Shown piece by piece: positions 1 through 7,587 of a stretch of DNA of 32,462 nucleotides. Below the pieces are notes generated by a model. The model was given only the letters and a program-made list of their open reading frames with translations. It was not told the DNA's origin and searched no databases. Location: the IMG/VR virus record IMGVR_UViG_3300012096_000016, positions 1-32,462 of that record. One strand, written 5' to 3'. Every line of letters begins with the position of its first letter. Positions within the stretch are counted from its first letter, which is position 1. The DNA comes from a virus. A program made the translations under genes and the position numbers.

Positions 1-495
1 ACCGTCGAGGACGTTGTTGGCATTCTGGGAGTTGGCGACGGTCTTCGTGGAGTAGCGTGGGGCAAAACCAGTGAAGCGTTCGGGGTTAGAGAACTGGGTT
101 CCGTAAACCAGAGTGGAGGCAACTTGCTGCGACATGCCTTCGAGGAAGGCGCGGCTTTCGGAGAGGCGAAATTCAGGAGTGTTGCCGTTCAAGTCAGCGA
201 TGTCCTTGTCGATGACGGAGTAGGTTTCGAGGTTGCCGCAAGCTTCGACCAGTTGGGCCGTAGTGGATTTGGCGTTGGGGACACCTGTGTTCAGGAGGCG
301 CCAAGTGGCTTGGGGCAGGCCAGTGCGGACTGTGGTCTTGTGCACGGTCGGGAGATTGCCTTCGACGACCATCATGTCATCGAGGATTTCGTTTGTTTGA
401 GACAAGAGTTCGATGATTGCGGCTACTTTGTAACCGTCATCCATACGCTTCGCCCAGTCCGCATAGGTGAGTGCGGTGGTGCCTACGATTGCCAT
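1..495 (-). CDS. Major capsid protein, 3' part missing
   Basis: This is the N-terminal 165 residues of the phage major head protein; the frame stays open to the left edge. The start is ATG at 495-493, preceded by AAGGA about 8 bases upstream. The protein begins MAIVGTTALTYADWAKRMDD and continues with a stretch resembling capsid proteins of podoviruses (LSQTNEILDDMMVVEGNLP, then a TGLPQATWRLLNTGVP segment near residues 65-80). It follows the scaffold gene by 86 bases, the usual order in phage head operons. Family assignment rests on remembered similarity and gene order. The C-terminal half, which would carry the rest of the capsid fold, is outside the window. Confidence 0.85.
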   Translation of the reverse strand, partial: MAIVGTTALTYADWAKRMDDGYKVAAIIELLSQTNEILDDMMVVEGNLPTVHKTTVRTGLPQATWRLLNTGVPNAKSTTAQLVEACGNLETYSVIDKDIADLNGNTPEFRLSESRAFLEGMSQQVASTLVYGTQFSNPERFTGFAPRYSTKTVANSQNANNVLDG

Positions 496-581
496 AGGGG
501 AGTATCCTTAGTCAGGGTTAAGATTCATTCTTCATCCTCTGTTCCTCTGGGCTTAACCGTTCTACCGCCATGCGGTGGAAC

Positions 582-1334
582 TCAGGATCGGTTTTGCGCA
601 AGATGCGGATAGATCGCTTCTGCGAGTGAGGGGCGTTCGGGTGCGCCTGGGGCTTTGTTGGCTTCGCCCGAGATCCCACCCGGCTTGATGCTACCGCCTT
701 CGACGAAGGGTTTGAACATGATTGAGAGGGCTTCGACAACGTCTGGGTTGGAGCCGGCTCCAGTTAGGTCGAGGGCTGAGCGGAATGAACGGGCGAGGGA
801 TGGGGGTAAGGCCGAGTCGATAGCCTTGGAGATGTCAGTGCGGACGGCTTCGGATTTGGAGCCGAAGCGATCGGAGATGTCCGAGAGCCATTCCTTTTGG
901 GTATTAGCCCAAGCGCGGTAGGGGGCTTCTACGGCTTCGCGGGTGGATTTGGCGTAAGTGTCGACTAGTTTCTGGGCCTGGTCTTGGGTTAGGCCGAGTT
1001 CTTTGAATGCCGTGGTGGCCTCAGTCAGAGCCTTATCATCGAACTTGAAACCTTCAGGGAGTTTGAAGTCGGCGTACTTTTCAGGGGCTCCACCTTCGCC
1101 TTCTTTGGCTTCAGGCTTCGCTGGATCAATCCCCGGTATCTTAGCATCAGGCTTGGGCTCTTCCTTGGAAGTCTCAGGAATCTTGGTAAGGAAAGAGCTA
1201 CCATCAGGCTTCTTCTCCGGCGTAAGGGTCGTAGTCTCCGGCGGCGGATTCTGATCCTTCAGCGTCCCGCCCGTTTCCCTCGCCTGCGGCTGGTTGCCCT
1301 GTGGAGGTTCGTTGGTCACTGTCACGTCGGTCAT
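582..1334 (-). CDS. Capsid scaffolding protein
   Basis: Scaffolding proteins guide procapsid assembly and are then released or degraded. This 250-residue protein is highly charged. It opens with about 85 residues rich in Pro, Glu and Lys that look disordered. A helical part follows, with the phrase KLPEGFKFDDKALTEATTAF near residues 91-110 and then a GLTQDQAQKLVD segment, both common in podovirus scaffold proteins. It lies between the Bbp19-like gene and the capsid gene, the expected place. Its first 131 bases overlap the end of the upstream gene in another frame. A different frame stays open past its stop (518-581), so a longer frameshifted form is conceivable, but nothing supports it. Confidence 0.8.
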   Translation of the reverse strand: MTDVTVTNEPPQGNQPQARETGGTLKDQNPPPETTTLTPEKKPDGSSFLTKIPETSKEEPKPDAKIPGIDPAKPEAKEGEGGAPEKYADFKLPEGFKFDDKALTEATTAFKELGLTQDQAQKLVDTYAKSTREAVEAPYRAWANTQKEWLSDISDRFGSKSEAVRTDISKAIDSALPPSLARSFRSALDLTGAGSNPDVVEALSIMFKPFVEGGSIKPGGISGEANKAPGAPERPSLAEAIYPHLAQNRS

Positions 1335-1641
1335 TTGCTAGTTCCTTATGCGAAGCTTCTTGCATCATTAGGATGTATTCGGCAGGGCAATTTACGATGA
1401 CGTCGGCAAAGAGTTGCAGGCCAACGTTTTGAGATCCACAGTTGAATGCGGTAATATCCATAGCTCCACGGACAAAGGGGGTGTGAAAGACGTTACATCT
1501 GGCGAGTAGGGAGTGCATCCAAACACGACCAAGGGCTTCTGACATGATACGCCGAGTGTATTCGATTCTGGCGGCTTCGACATGCTTTGCGGCCTTTTCT
1601 GCTTTGCGGACATCTTTGCGGTTACCGAAGTCATTGGTCAT
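1204..1641 (-). CDS. Bbp19-like head morphogenesis protein
   Basis: This 145-residue protein has a basic helical N-terminus (MTNDFGNRKDVRKAEKAAKH), a middle with CNVFHTPFVRG and GSQNVGLQLFADV, and ILMMQEA near residue 91. This is the pattern I recognise from the Bbp19-like family of podoviruses (named after Bordetella phage BPP-1), which sits between portal and scaffold genes. The molecular role is not established; a part in head assembly is inferred from position. The start overlaps the portal stop (ATGA arrangement at 1638-1641). The acidic low-complexity C-terminus (Gly/Ala/Glu/Asp) is read from the same DNA as the first 131 bases of the scaffold gene. Confidence 0.75.
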   Translation of the reverse strand: MTNDFGNRKDVRKAEKAAKHVEAARIEYTRRIMSEALGRVWMHSLLARCNVFHTPFVRGAMDITAFNCGSQNVGLQLFADVIVNCPAEYILMMQEASHKELANDRRDSDQRTSTGQPAAGEGNGRDAEGSESAAGDYDPYAGEEA

Positions 1642-3398
1642 CCTCCAGCTACCATTCGCTGGACTAGGTTCTGGCCACCGCCTACATCGATTTGGGAAGC
1701 GTTAGCGCCAGCTTTGGAAAGGGCTTCCATCTGTGCGGCTTGTTGTTCTTGCACCTGCTGCTGCTCTCGGCGTTGACGGATGGCGGTAAGGGCAGCTGGG
1801 GAGCGGATAATACGTGGGGAGTTGTTCAACAGACTGCTGTAGATATCTAGAGCCATATCGAAGTCGAGGTTGTCGGTTGCGGCTGGGTCGATCCCGGCTA
1901 CCTGTCCAGCGATCTGGAACATGCGTTCGATGGAGCCGGCTTGCGCTGCGTTTTGGGAGATTTCTAAGAGTGAGGAGAATTTGACCTCAATGTTCTTCCC
2001 AGCAACTTCTGGCGGGGGTGGGGGAAGGATGTTGGCGCGGAGCATGATGCCCCAAACGCGGTCGATGATGGGAGTGAAGACTTCGTTGTAGAGGCGTTGG
2101 AAGACCGGGCCAAGCATGATGAGGGATTCTGCTTTACGCATGTCCCATTCAACTGCGGTTATGTTGGAACGGGTTTCGAATTGGGAAGCGACATTAAAGA
2201 GGTTGTTGAAGAAGGTATCGCGGATGCGTTTGCGGACTTCTTCGAGATCGGCAGTGATGGAGGCGATGTCTGGTTTCCAGTTGCCGTAGGCGGGCTTCAT
2301 GCCGTCGTTACCGGTGGACATCATTCCTTGCAGGAAGGTGATGCCGCCTGGGAGCAGGGAAGCGGGTTGGTTTTTGAGTTGGACATCGGCGACAAGGGGA
2401 GGGTTGATTCCCTTATCTATGCCTTGGGCCTTGCGCCTCGTCTCTTGTTGTAACTGCTTAATATCGGGAAGCGCGTCCATTCCAACGGAGCGGCCATATG
2501 GGTCGTTCCCGACGAGGTCCCATCTTCCAATAATGGCGGCCCGCTCGTTGAAGCCACGCTTGCGTAGGAAGCCCCTGGATGAAGTCCCCGACTGAGGATT
2601 AGTGGCCCCGCCCCACTCCCAATAAGTCTCGCGGTATTTGAAGTGTTTTGGAATACTATATTTCTCAGGATCGGTGTTGGGTTCAATGGCATGAGCGATA
2701 ATGACCTCTCGAGTTAGCCCCGCGCCATCTCGGCGATCATAGAATTGTTGGATCATCGAGGAGCAATTCTCCCATCCGAACTCGTCTACGACCTGGGCGA
2801 TGGTGTAGGTGAACTCACGGTAGAAGATGGTGGGACGGTACTTGCCATCGATGTCGACGTAGTATTCACCGAAGCAGGGGTTGATGCAGTTGATGACATT
2901 GTCGAAGTCTTCGTAGATGAGGTTTACGGCGGTACCGAAGACCACGAGGTCGAACATGAAGATCGCCATCGCGGTGTAGAAGTTGGATTCCGCAAAGACA
3001 AGGTACATGAGGCGCTCGCATTCGGCGAGCCAAAGGGAGATTGGAGAGGTTTGGGTAGAGTCGAGATGACCGATCTTAAGCTTGATCCAAGGCCGGGTTG
3101 GAGAGCAGGTTCCGGAGAACACCCCTGCGGCAAGGTTGCGGGCGGCAAGGGTTCCGGTCGAGTCGAGAATGTGTTGGTTTATCGGGGACCCACGGTTCAT
3201 CTGGTTGGGGGTGATTAGCCATTTGTAACGTCGGGGGAGGATATAGTCGGCGAGTTCACGGCCGTGAGTCCACCAGCTGTAGCGGTTATTGCGGAGGCCG
3301 AGGAGGCGGCCTTGCTGGAATGAGCGCAGGCGCTGGTCTTGTTCTGAGGCAAGATCGGTATTGCGTTGGAAGTCTCTCCAATCAACGAGGGCGTTCAT
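1638..3398 (-). CDS. Portal protein (head-to-tail connector family)
   Basis: The portal forms the ring at one capsid vertex through which DNA is packaged and ejected. The product is 586 residues, the usual size for this podovirus connector family. Recognisable parts are RQGRLLGLRNNRYSWW-like N-terminal sequence, DSTGTLAARNLAAGVFSGTCSPTRPW near residues 79-104 (a family hallmark), IGRWDLVGNDPYGRSVGMDALPDIK in the middle, and a C-terminal helical, Gln-rich tail (RQRREQQQVQEQQAAQ) typical of the portal barrel or its extension. It starts at ATG 3398, directly after the stop of a small upstream gene, and its last bases overlap the next gene start. The fold call is made by eye. Confidence 0.9.
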   Translation of the reverse strand: MNALVDWRDFQRNTDLASEQDQRLRSFQQGRLLGLRNNRYSWWTHGRELADYILPRRYKWLITPNQMNRGSPINQHILDSTGTLAARNLAAGVFSGTCSPTRPWIKLKIGHLDSTQTSPISLWLAECERLMYLVFAESNFYTAMAIFMFDLVVFGTAVNLIYEDFDNVINCINPCFGEYYVDIDGKYRPTIFYREFTYTIAQVVDEFGWENCSSMIQQFYDRRDGAGLTREVIIAHAIEPNTDPEKYSIPKHFKYRETYWEWGGATNPQSGTSSRGFLRKRGFNERAAIIGRWDLVGNDPYGRSVGMDALPDIKQLQQETRRKAQGIDKGINPPLVADVQLKNQPASLLPGGITFLQGMMSTGNDGMKPAYGNWKPDIASITADLEEVRKRIRDTFFNNLFNVASQFETRSNITAVEWDMRKAESLIMLGPVFQRLYNEVFTPIIDRVWGIMLRANILPPPPPEVAGKNIEVKFSSLLEISQNAAQAGSIERMFQIAGQVAGIDPAATDNLDFDMALDIYSSLLNNSPRIIRSPAALTAIRQRREQQQVQEQQAAQMEALSKAGANASQIDVGGGQNLVQRMVAGG

Positions 3399-3641
3399 TT
3401 ACGAAGCTCCCCAAACTGGTTGCAGGGAGGCAAAGCAGTCAAAAGGACCGTTATCAATACCTCCCTGCCAGTGGTGCGATTGCGTTTTTGGTTGCGCCAA
3501 GGTCGCAGTGGTGTGGCGTATCAGGCCGCGTGGGGATGGCTGGACCGGAGTGAATACCGGCCGCTGGCTTACCTTTCCTTTGGAGTGGGGCATGGCCCAG
3601 GCGTCGATTGGCGCTCGGTTGGGTTGCTGGATGGCGTTCAT
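3399..3641 (-). CDS. Hypothetical protein, 80 aa
   Basis: I do not recognise this product. It starts in an ATGA overlap with the preceding gene (3638-3641) and ends immediately before the portal ATG, so it fills the space between genes exactly. That spacing is the main reason to believe it is translated. The protein is polar, Pro/Gln/His-containing, with no predicted membrane segment. Small, poorly conserved proteins between large terminase and portal are common in podoviruses of this type. Confidence 0.55.
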   Translation of the reverse strand: MNAIQQPNRAPIDAWAMPHSKGKVSQRPVFTPVQPSPRGLIRHTTATLAQPKTQSHHWQGGIDNGPFDCFASLQPVWGAS

Positions 3642-3856
3642 TTCAGGACCTGGAGTTTGGCTCGGCGACCTTGAGGATGACCGGTCTGGAGCCGCCGGGT
3701 TGGACCGGGCGGCATGGAACGACCCTGCGCGGCATCAGGCAATTGTCCTTGCTTGGCCATATCAGCCGCGGCCATTAGGAAGTTCACGGGTGAAGCAGGT
3801 GCGGCTTGGCCACTTCGCGGCATCATCTCAGGAGGGAGCATCGGAGCTTCAGGCAT
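3638..3856 (-). CDS. Hypothetical Pro/Met-rich protein, 72 aa
   Basis: The start is ATG at 3856, overlapping the stop of the upstream gene (TGATG). It begins MPEAPMLPPEMMPRSG, continues with a helical AAADMAKQGQLPD segment, and ends in a basic tail (RRLQTGHPQGRRAKLQVLK). No family is recognised. Gene-to-gene overlap on both sides supports translation in the packaging operon. Confidence 0.6.
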   Translation of the reverse strand: MPEAPMLPPEMMPRSGQAAPASPVNFLMAAADMAKQGQLPDAAQGRSMPPGPTRRLQTGHPQGRRAKLQVLK

Positions 3857-4053
3857 CACGCAGCCTCCAATGGATCTAGTTTGGTCAGCTCTGCAAGGCC
3901 CCACTCACTTATATGATGACTGAATGACCCTTCAACATGTTCGCGGATGGCTTCATAAGATTTGCCGTCAGCCTTCTCGACATAGACAACAGCGTAGTCA
4001 CCTTCACGTCGAAGCCAAATTCCTTTGATTGGTACTAGCGGTCCGTAAGGCAT
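3856..4053 (-). CDS. Hypothetical protein, 65 aa
   Basis: The chosen start is ATG at 4053, which overlaps the stop of the upstream gene; a longer reading would cover the proline-rich gene in another frame. The product begins MPYGPLVPIKGIWLRREGDY and has a compact look, with beta-strand-like hydrophobic stretches (YAVVYVEKADG) and an amphipathic helix (YEAIREHVEG). It is probably a small folded phage protein. Its family is not recognised. It is co-transcribed between large terminase and portal. Confidence 0.65.
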   Translation of the reverse strand: MPYGPLVPIKGIWLRREGDYAVVYVEKADGKSYEAIREHVEGSFSHHISEWGLAELTKLDPLEAA

Positions 4054-4241
4054 CACATCTTCCCTGTAAGAGCAGCTGGGGCGGAAGAGCCTTTGGCTGG
4101 TAGCGCAGCCGCGCCAAGGAAGGATGGGGTTGTGGATTTCTGGCCTGGCTTTTTGCCGAGCGGTGATTGTCCGAAGACTGGTGGCGGGGGCGGTGCGGCC
4201 GGGAGTTGGGGCAAGGCATGTTGGGGCTGTTCGGGGGTCAT
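4053..4241 (-). CDS. Proline-rich small protein, 62 aa
   Basis: The start at 4241 overlaps the large-terminase stop by four bases (ATGA). The sequence is Pro/Ala-rich (LPQLPAAPPPPPVFGQSP) with a basic middle (GKKPGQK), so it is probably unstructured. No family is recognised. The tight overlap with both neighbours is the evidence for translation. It could be a flexible accessory to packaging or head assembly, but that is only a guess from position. Confidence 0.5.
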   Translation of the reverse strand: MTPEQPQHALPQLPAAPPPPPVFGQSPLGKKPGQKSTTPSFLGAAALPAKGSSAPAALTGKM

Positions 4242-5815
4242 GCTGCTTCGCCTTTATAAGGATCCCATCTGGGACTGTGAGGAGCTTGTACATGATACTC
4301 ATGATTAACTTGCATGTGCTCCTCGGCATATGGGTTGTATTCGGTCTGATGGAGTTGGGAGCGCGGACCTTCGCCACCTGCGGCTATATGAGCGGCAAGA
4401 GGGCCACCGAAGGTTAGGGCTAGTGCGTCCAGATCGTCCAGGACGAGGCCGGGGTTGTCCGCTAAGATGTCTTCCTTCGGGGTGAGGATGATTTGGTCTT
4501 GCTTATTAAACGTATATCGAATAGCAAGCATTGCGCTTCGCAGGTCGGCATCAATGGGCAACAACCCTGTCCGAACCCAACTGCGGAGAGCACCATACAT
4601 AGCCGCTCGTTTGTTAGCGTATTGCTCACCGGCGTTATCGAAGACGATTCCGGTGATGTCATCTTTGCCTCCGAACTGAACCTCTGTGACATAGAGATGC
4701 TTGGCGCGACAGTTGTCTACGACACCACCTCCGACGCCACCCCCGTCGATGAAGATTCCGTCGGGTCGCCATTGCTGCCAAACGTCGAAGACATTGTTGG
4801 CAAGATCAACTGTGGAGATGCCGTTGAAGACCTTCCTAGCAATGGTCCTAGCATCGCGTCCTTTACGTGGGAAGATAACAGAGTTGTTGGCCCCATATCG
4901 GGCGACGTCAACCCCGAGAGCCAGAGGTATTGAGGCATCTATGAAAACCTCTCGATCGGGAGACATTGCGCCATCGATATCGGAAGCGAGGAAGAACTCC
5001 ATGAGGCCTTGGCGCGGGAATTGGCCTAGGATGCGGATGCGAACGTAATCGGAGTCGGGCCCGTAGATGTCGATTAATGCAGAGATACGTTTCTTGTTAG
5101 TGATGGGGACTTCTCGCGAGTCGATTGAAGTGGTGTGCCACATTGAGTGGTGGTGGCCACCTTCGAAGCATTCGCGGAAGCGGCCGGTGTTGCGGGTGGG
5201 GTTGCCGTAGACGAGCCAGAGGAGTTGGGTGTCGGCGTCGGAGAATGCGCCTTCAGCGGTTTCGAAGATGATGTCTTCGATTTCGCTCGCCTCATCAAAC
5301 ACGAGAATGAGCCGGTTACCTTTGTTGTGGAGCCCGGCGAAGGCTTGGGGGTTGGTCTTGGACCACGGGATCATATCGATCCGCCAAGTACGTTCGCGGG
5401 TGGGGTCCTTGGAGAGGAGGGCGGTAGCTTTAAGTTCGAAGTGTTCGCGGATCAAGGGGTTCAGGAGATTGAACCACTTGCCGAGTTCGGCCCAGGTTTT
5501 GGTCTTTAACTGCATCTCAGTGTTTGCAGTTATGACTCCGCGACAGTCCGGGAAGGTGGTAAAGGCCCAAAGGATTAGCTGAGAGACTGTGGTGGATTTG
5601 GCGATGCCGTGACCAGAGGCGACTGCTTCGAGAATGGCTTCTTCGGGGGTAATCAGGCCTAAACGGATGCGTTCCATTTGGGCTTGAGCCCAAGGCATCG
5701 GGCCATCGAACGCTTCGAGTTGGGTACCTGGCTGTTGCCAAGGAAATGCACCCATCACAAAGGCATAGGGGTCGTCCCTTACACTCACTAACCATTCGGC
5801 GAGTTCAGGTTGCAA
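4238..5815 (-). CDS. terL: Terminase large subunit (packaging ATPase-nuclease)
   Basis: This is the motor that pumps DNA into the capsid and cuts the concatemer. The 525-residue product has an N-terminal ATPase domain with a Walker A-like ASGHGIAKST (about residues 66-75) and Walker B LILVFDEASE (about 169-178). The C-terminal nuclease domain has GVDVARYGANNS near residue 298 and a later D pair (LDDLDALALTF). The start is TTG at 5815. An in-frame stop lies six codons upstream, AAAGG sits 8 bases before TTG, and conserved-looking sequence (LAEWLVSVRDDPYAFV) begins at once, so a later ATG would truncate the protein. It follows the small-terminase gene by 80 bases. Confidence 0.92.
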   Translation of the reverse strand: MQPELAEWLVSVRDDPYAFVMGAFPWQQPGTQLEAFDGPMPWAQAQMERIRLGLITPEEAILEAVASGHGIAKSTTVSQLILWAFTTFPDCRGVITANTEMQLKTKTWAELGKWFNLLNPLIREHFELKATALLSKDPTRERTWRIDMIPWSKTNPQAFAGLHNKGNRLILVFDEASEIEDIIFETAEGAFSDADTQLLWLVYGNPTRNTGRFRECFEGGHHHSMWHTTSIDSREVPITNKKRISALIDIYGPDSDYVRIRILGQFPRQGLMEFFLASDIDGAMSPDREVFIDASIPLALGVDVARYGANNSVIFPRKGRDARTIARKVFNGISTVDLANNVFDVWQQWRPDGIFIDGGGVGGGVVDNCRAKHLYVTEVQFGGKDDITGIVFDNAGEQYANKRAAMYGALRSWVRTGLLPIDADLRSAMLAIRYTFNKQDQIILTPKEDILADNPGLVLDDLDALALTFGGPLAAHIAAGGEGPRSQLHQTEYNPYAEEHMQVNHEYHVQAPHSPRWDPYKGEAA

Positions 5816-5895
5816 AGAACGTGCCTTTCATGAAGCCCGTTGGGCGCAATGGAGGCAGGAACGGCGCCAATAGGGAGCCATGCCGGGAACCCATG

Positions 5896-6537
5896 TCACT
5901 CATCCCTGCCTCCATCATTCCCACCGGTCACCAATCGACTGGCAGGAATTTCGACATCCAAGGTCGCTCCACGGGTGCCGAACTTTGCGTCTATGACATT
6001 GCTTCGCCCCGAAGCTCGAGCGATCTGTTCCATCATAGCCGCGAAGTCTAGGTTTTCGTTTCGGTTCACTACCTTCTTGGAGTACCCAAAGCGATCCATC
6101 AAATCCGCTCCCACCGCGACCAAGGTCTTCAACGGGATCAACTCACCGCTTTCATCTGCTTCATCAAAATGGTCCTCAACTTGCCGGAGACTGCGGCGGA
6201 TTAGCTCCGAGGCAGTCTCCTGGACTTCGTCTTGAGAACGCACGAAGGCTTCATCAACCTTGCCCCGATAAGCCGCAATGAGTTCGCAGAACGCGGGGTC
6301 CTTACGAAGTTGCAGGAGACGGTTGTAGCTGTAGCCGGTCAGCTTCAGGATCTCTTCGGTACGGAACCCAGCCGCAACCATCCGCGCCAAGCGATGATGC
6401 GTCTCCCGCATTGCCTTCGGTCGGTTCTGAGGCGGACGCTTCTCTTGCAAAAGCAGCATATCCTCACGCGTGAGCGGGCGCACCGAAAGGACCTTCGGCG
6501 TGCTAGCTAGCTTTCCACGATGAAGAGTTGGGTTCAT
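5896..6537 (-). CDS. terS: Terminase small subunit-like protein
   Basis: Small terminase subunits recognise the viral packaging site and load the large subunit. This 213-residue protein has a helix-turn-helix-like stretch, MVAAGFRTEEILKLTGYSYN (about residues 53-72), followed by RLLQLRKDPAF. A long helical middle (VDEAFVRSQDEVQETASELI) is suited to oligomerisation. Position directly upstream of the large subunit supports the call. Its start overlaps the stop of the GIY-YIG gene (ATGA, 6534-6537). The HTH could also belong to an unrelated DNA-binding protein, so the role is inferred partly from gene order. Confidence 0.75.
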   Translation of the reverse strand: MNPTLHRGKLASTPKVLSVRPLTREDMLLLQEKRPPQNRPKAMRETHHRLARMVAAGFRTEEILKLTGYSYNRLLQLRKDPAFCELIAAYRGKVDEAFVRSQDEVQETASELIRRSLRQVEDHFDEADESGELIPLKTLVAVGADLMDRFGYSKKVVNRNENLDFAAMMEQIARASGRSNVIDAKFGTRGATLDVEIPASRLVTGGNDGGRDE

Positions 6538-6938
6538 AGCATCCTTCGTATGTAAACCTTAGGCCTGTCTTCTATCGGAGGCAGGTCCGGTACGTATGTC
6601 ATCTGCTTCAGTAAGGCCCGAATGTCTTCAGGTAAAGGCATCTGCCCTTTTAACATCTCATTATACTTCGGCCGATACTTCTGAATCATTTCCCTTTCAC
6701 GCCTATCCAATTCCAACTCAGAACAAGGCAAGACACAAATCCCGTCAAACACCGATCCCTTAATCGTCTTCTTCCCCATCGTCACCTTACGTAATCGATA
6801 GCGACTTGAAGCATGCGTGTAAAGCCGCACAAACAATCGCTTCGCTTGCCCCACATACACAACCTCTCCCCGCCAAGTCAGGGCATAAATCCCCGACTGC
6901 AAGATATCCGAAACATCAAAAAACCCGTCTTCTTCCAT
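6534..6938 (-). CDS. GIY-YIG family endonuclease
   Basis: GIY-YIG proteins are single-domain nucleases, often mobile. The product (about 134 residues) has SGIYALTWRGEVVYVGQAKR (near residues 15-34), which holds the GIY and YVG signature strands and the following Arg-containing helix. Next come RLYTHASSRYRL and a C-terminal LDRREREMIQKYRPKYNEML segment, where the catalytic Glu of this family normally lies. AAGGG on the coding strand is only 2 bases from the first ATG (6944) but 8 bases from the second (6938), so the second is preferred. It is the first gene downstream of the leftward promoter. It could be a homing endonuclease or a DNA-processing enzyme linked to packaging. Confidence 0.85.
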   Translation of the reverse strand: MEEDGFFDVSDILQSGIYALTWRGEVVYVGQAKRLFVRLYTHASSRYRLRKVTMGKKTIKGSVFDGICVLPCSELELDRREREMIQKYRPKYNEMLKGQMPLPEDIRALLKQMTYVPDLPPIEDRPKVYIRRML

Positions 6939-6973
6939 TGGCATGGCCCTTCAAAATTCTGATCCTACTCCCT

Positions 6974-7003
6974 ATTATCCCATGGATCGCCCTAACGTGT
7001 CAA
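6974..7003 (-). promoter_or_regulatory. Leftward sigma-70-like promoter of the packaging operon
   Basis: On the minus strand, TTGACA (7003-6998) is followed after 18 bases by GATAAT (6979-6974), which are 6/6 and 5/6 consensus matches. The predicted transcript would start near 6967, about 25-30 bases before the GIY-YIG start codon. It is the only strong promoter match seen upstream of the leftward head genes and implies transcription by the host polymerase. Confidence 0.75.
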
Positions 7004-7167
7004 GTCTTTTTCCCAATTATTTTATATATGCTAAAGGGGGAAACTCAAAAATTATATTTTGCGGCGATGACAGTACTGCGGCCCCACGCAGAGACAAAAT
7101 TTTGGCCCCCCACCCGAAGGATGAGAGGCCTGTGGTAGGCGTGGCCGTGGTATACGGTATGCCTAGA

Positions 7168-7428
7168 TCACTCCTTCTCCTTGAGTAGATGGCCATTGGT
7201 GGCGATGAACGCCTTGATCTGTGCTTCGCAGCCGAAGAGCCTGTCCCACTGTGAGCGGTACAGCGTGACGGGGAAGCGGCCAAGGCCGTACACGGACAGT
7301 CCGCCTTTCTCGCCGACTTTCATCAGGATAGCCTTGGGCTTCGAGGCTGCGGCAAGGGCTTCGGTTTGCTTCGCGATGATTGCCTTGAGGGTATCGATCT
7401 CTTGCTGAAGGTTTGGAAGGACGGTCAT
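7168..7428 (-). CDS. Hypothetical protein with N-terminal helix, 86 aa
   Basis: Role unknown. The preferred start is ATG at 7428, with GGAGA 7 bases upstream; an ATG two codons earlier has almost no spacing. Residues 6-30 (LQQEIDTLKAIIAKQTEALA) form a likely coiled-coil helix. A compact basic domain follows (MKVGEKGGLSVYGLGRFPVT, then LYRSQWDRLFG) that I recall seeing in small proteins of rhizobial phages and prophages. It is the only gene in the control region between the two divergent gene blocks. About 165 bases separate it from the leftward promoter, so it probably has its own upstream promoter, which I could not identify. Confidence 0.65.
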   Translation of the reverse strand: MTVLPNLQQEIDTLKAIIAKQTEALAAASKPKAILMKVGEKGGLSVYGLGRFPVTLYRSQWDRLFGCEAQIKAFIATNGHLLKEKE

Positions 7429-7587
7429 TGGCATGTCTCCATCGGCGTGATTGCCGAGATCGCCATCATGCACCCCGATTGCGGCAACATTGCGGCGCAG
7501 CGATCACGAAATGTTACAAAGCTACGAGTGCAGTGCATCATTGCGCTTCGCATACTTCGAGGGTGGGAGCTAAAACCAAACCTTCGC

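Noticed and set aside
124-612. Rightward 162-codon frame across the capsid gene
   Set aside because: It is antisense to a clear capsid reading frame and has no ribosome-binding site.
518-739. Minus-strand frame overlapping and passing the scaffold stop
   Set aside because: It could extend the scaffold by a +1 frameshift, but no slippery sequence or conserved continuation is evident, and most of it is the wrong frame of the scaffold gene.
2097-3218. Rightward frames opposite the portal gene
   Set aside because: They mirror the codon pattern of the portal gene on the other strand and contain no recognisable domain.
5805-5894. 29-codon minus-strand frame between terminase genes
   Set aside because: Its ATG follows the small-terminase stop closely, but there is no good ribosome-binding site and no supporting feature.
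6943-7188. Rightward 81-codon frame over the leftward promoter
   Set aside because: It has no ribosome-binding site and low-complexity composition, and it overlaps a strong promoter read in the other direction.
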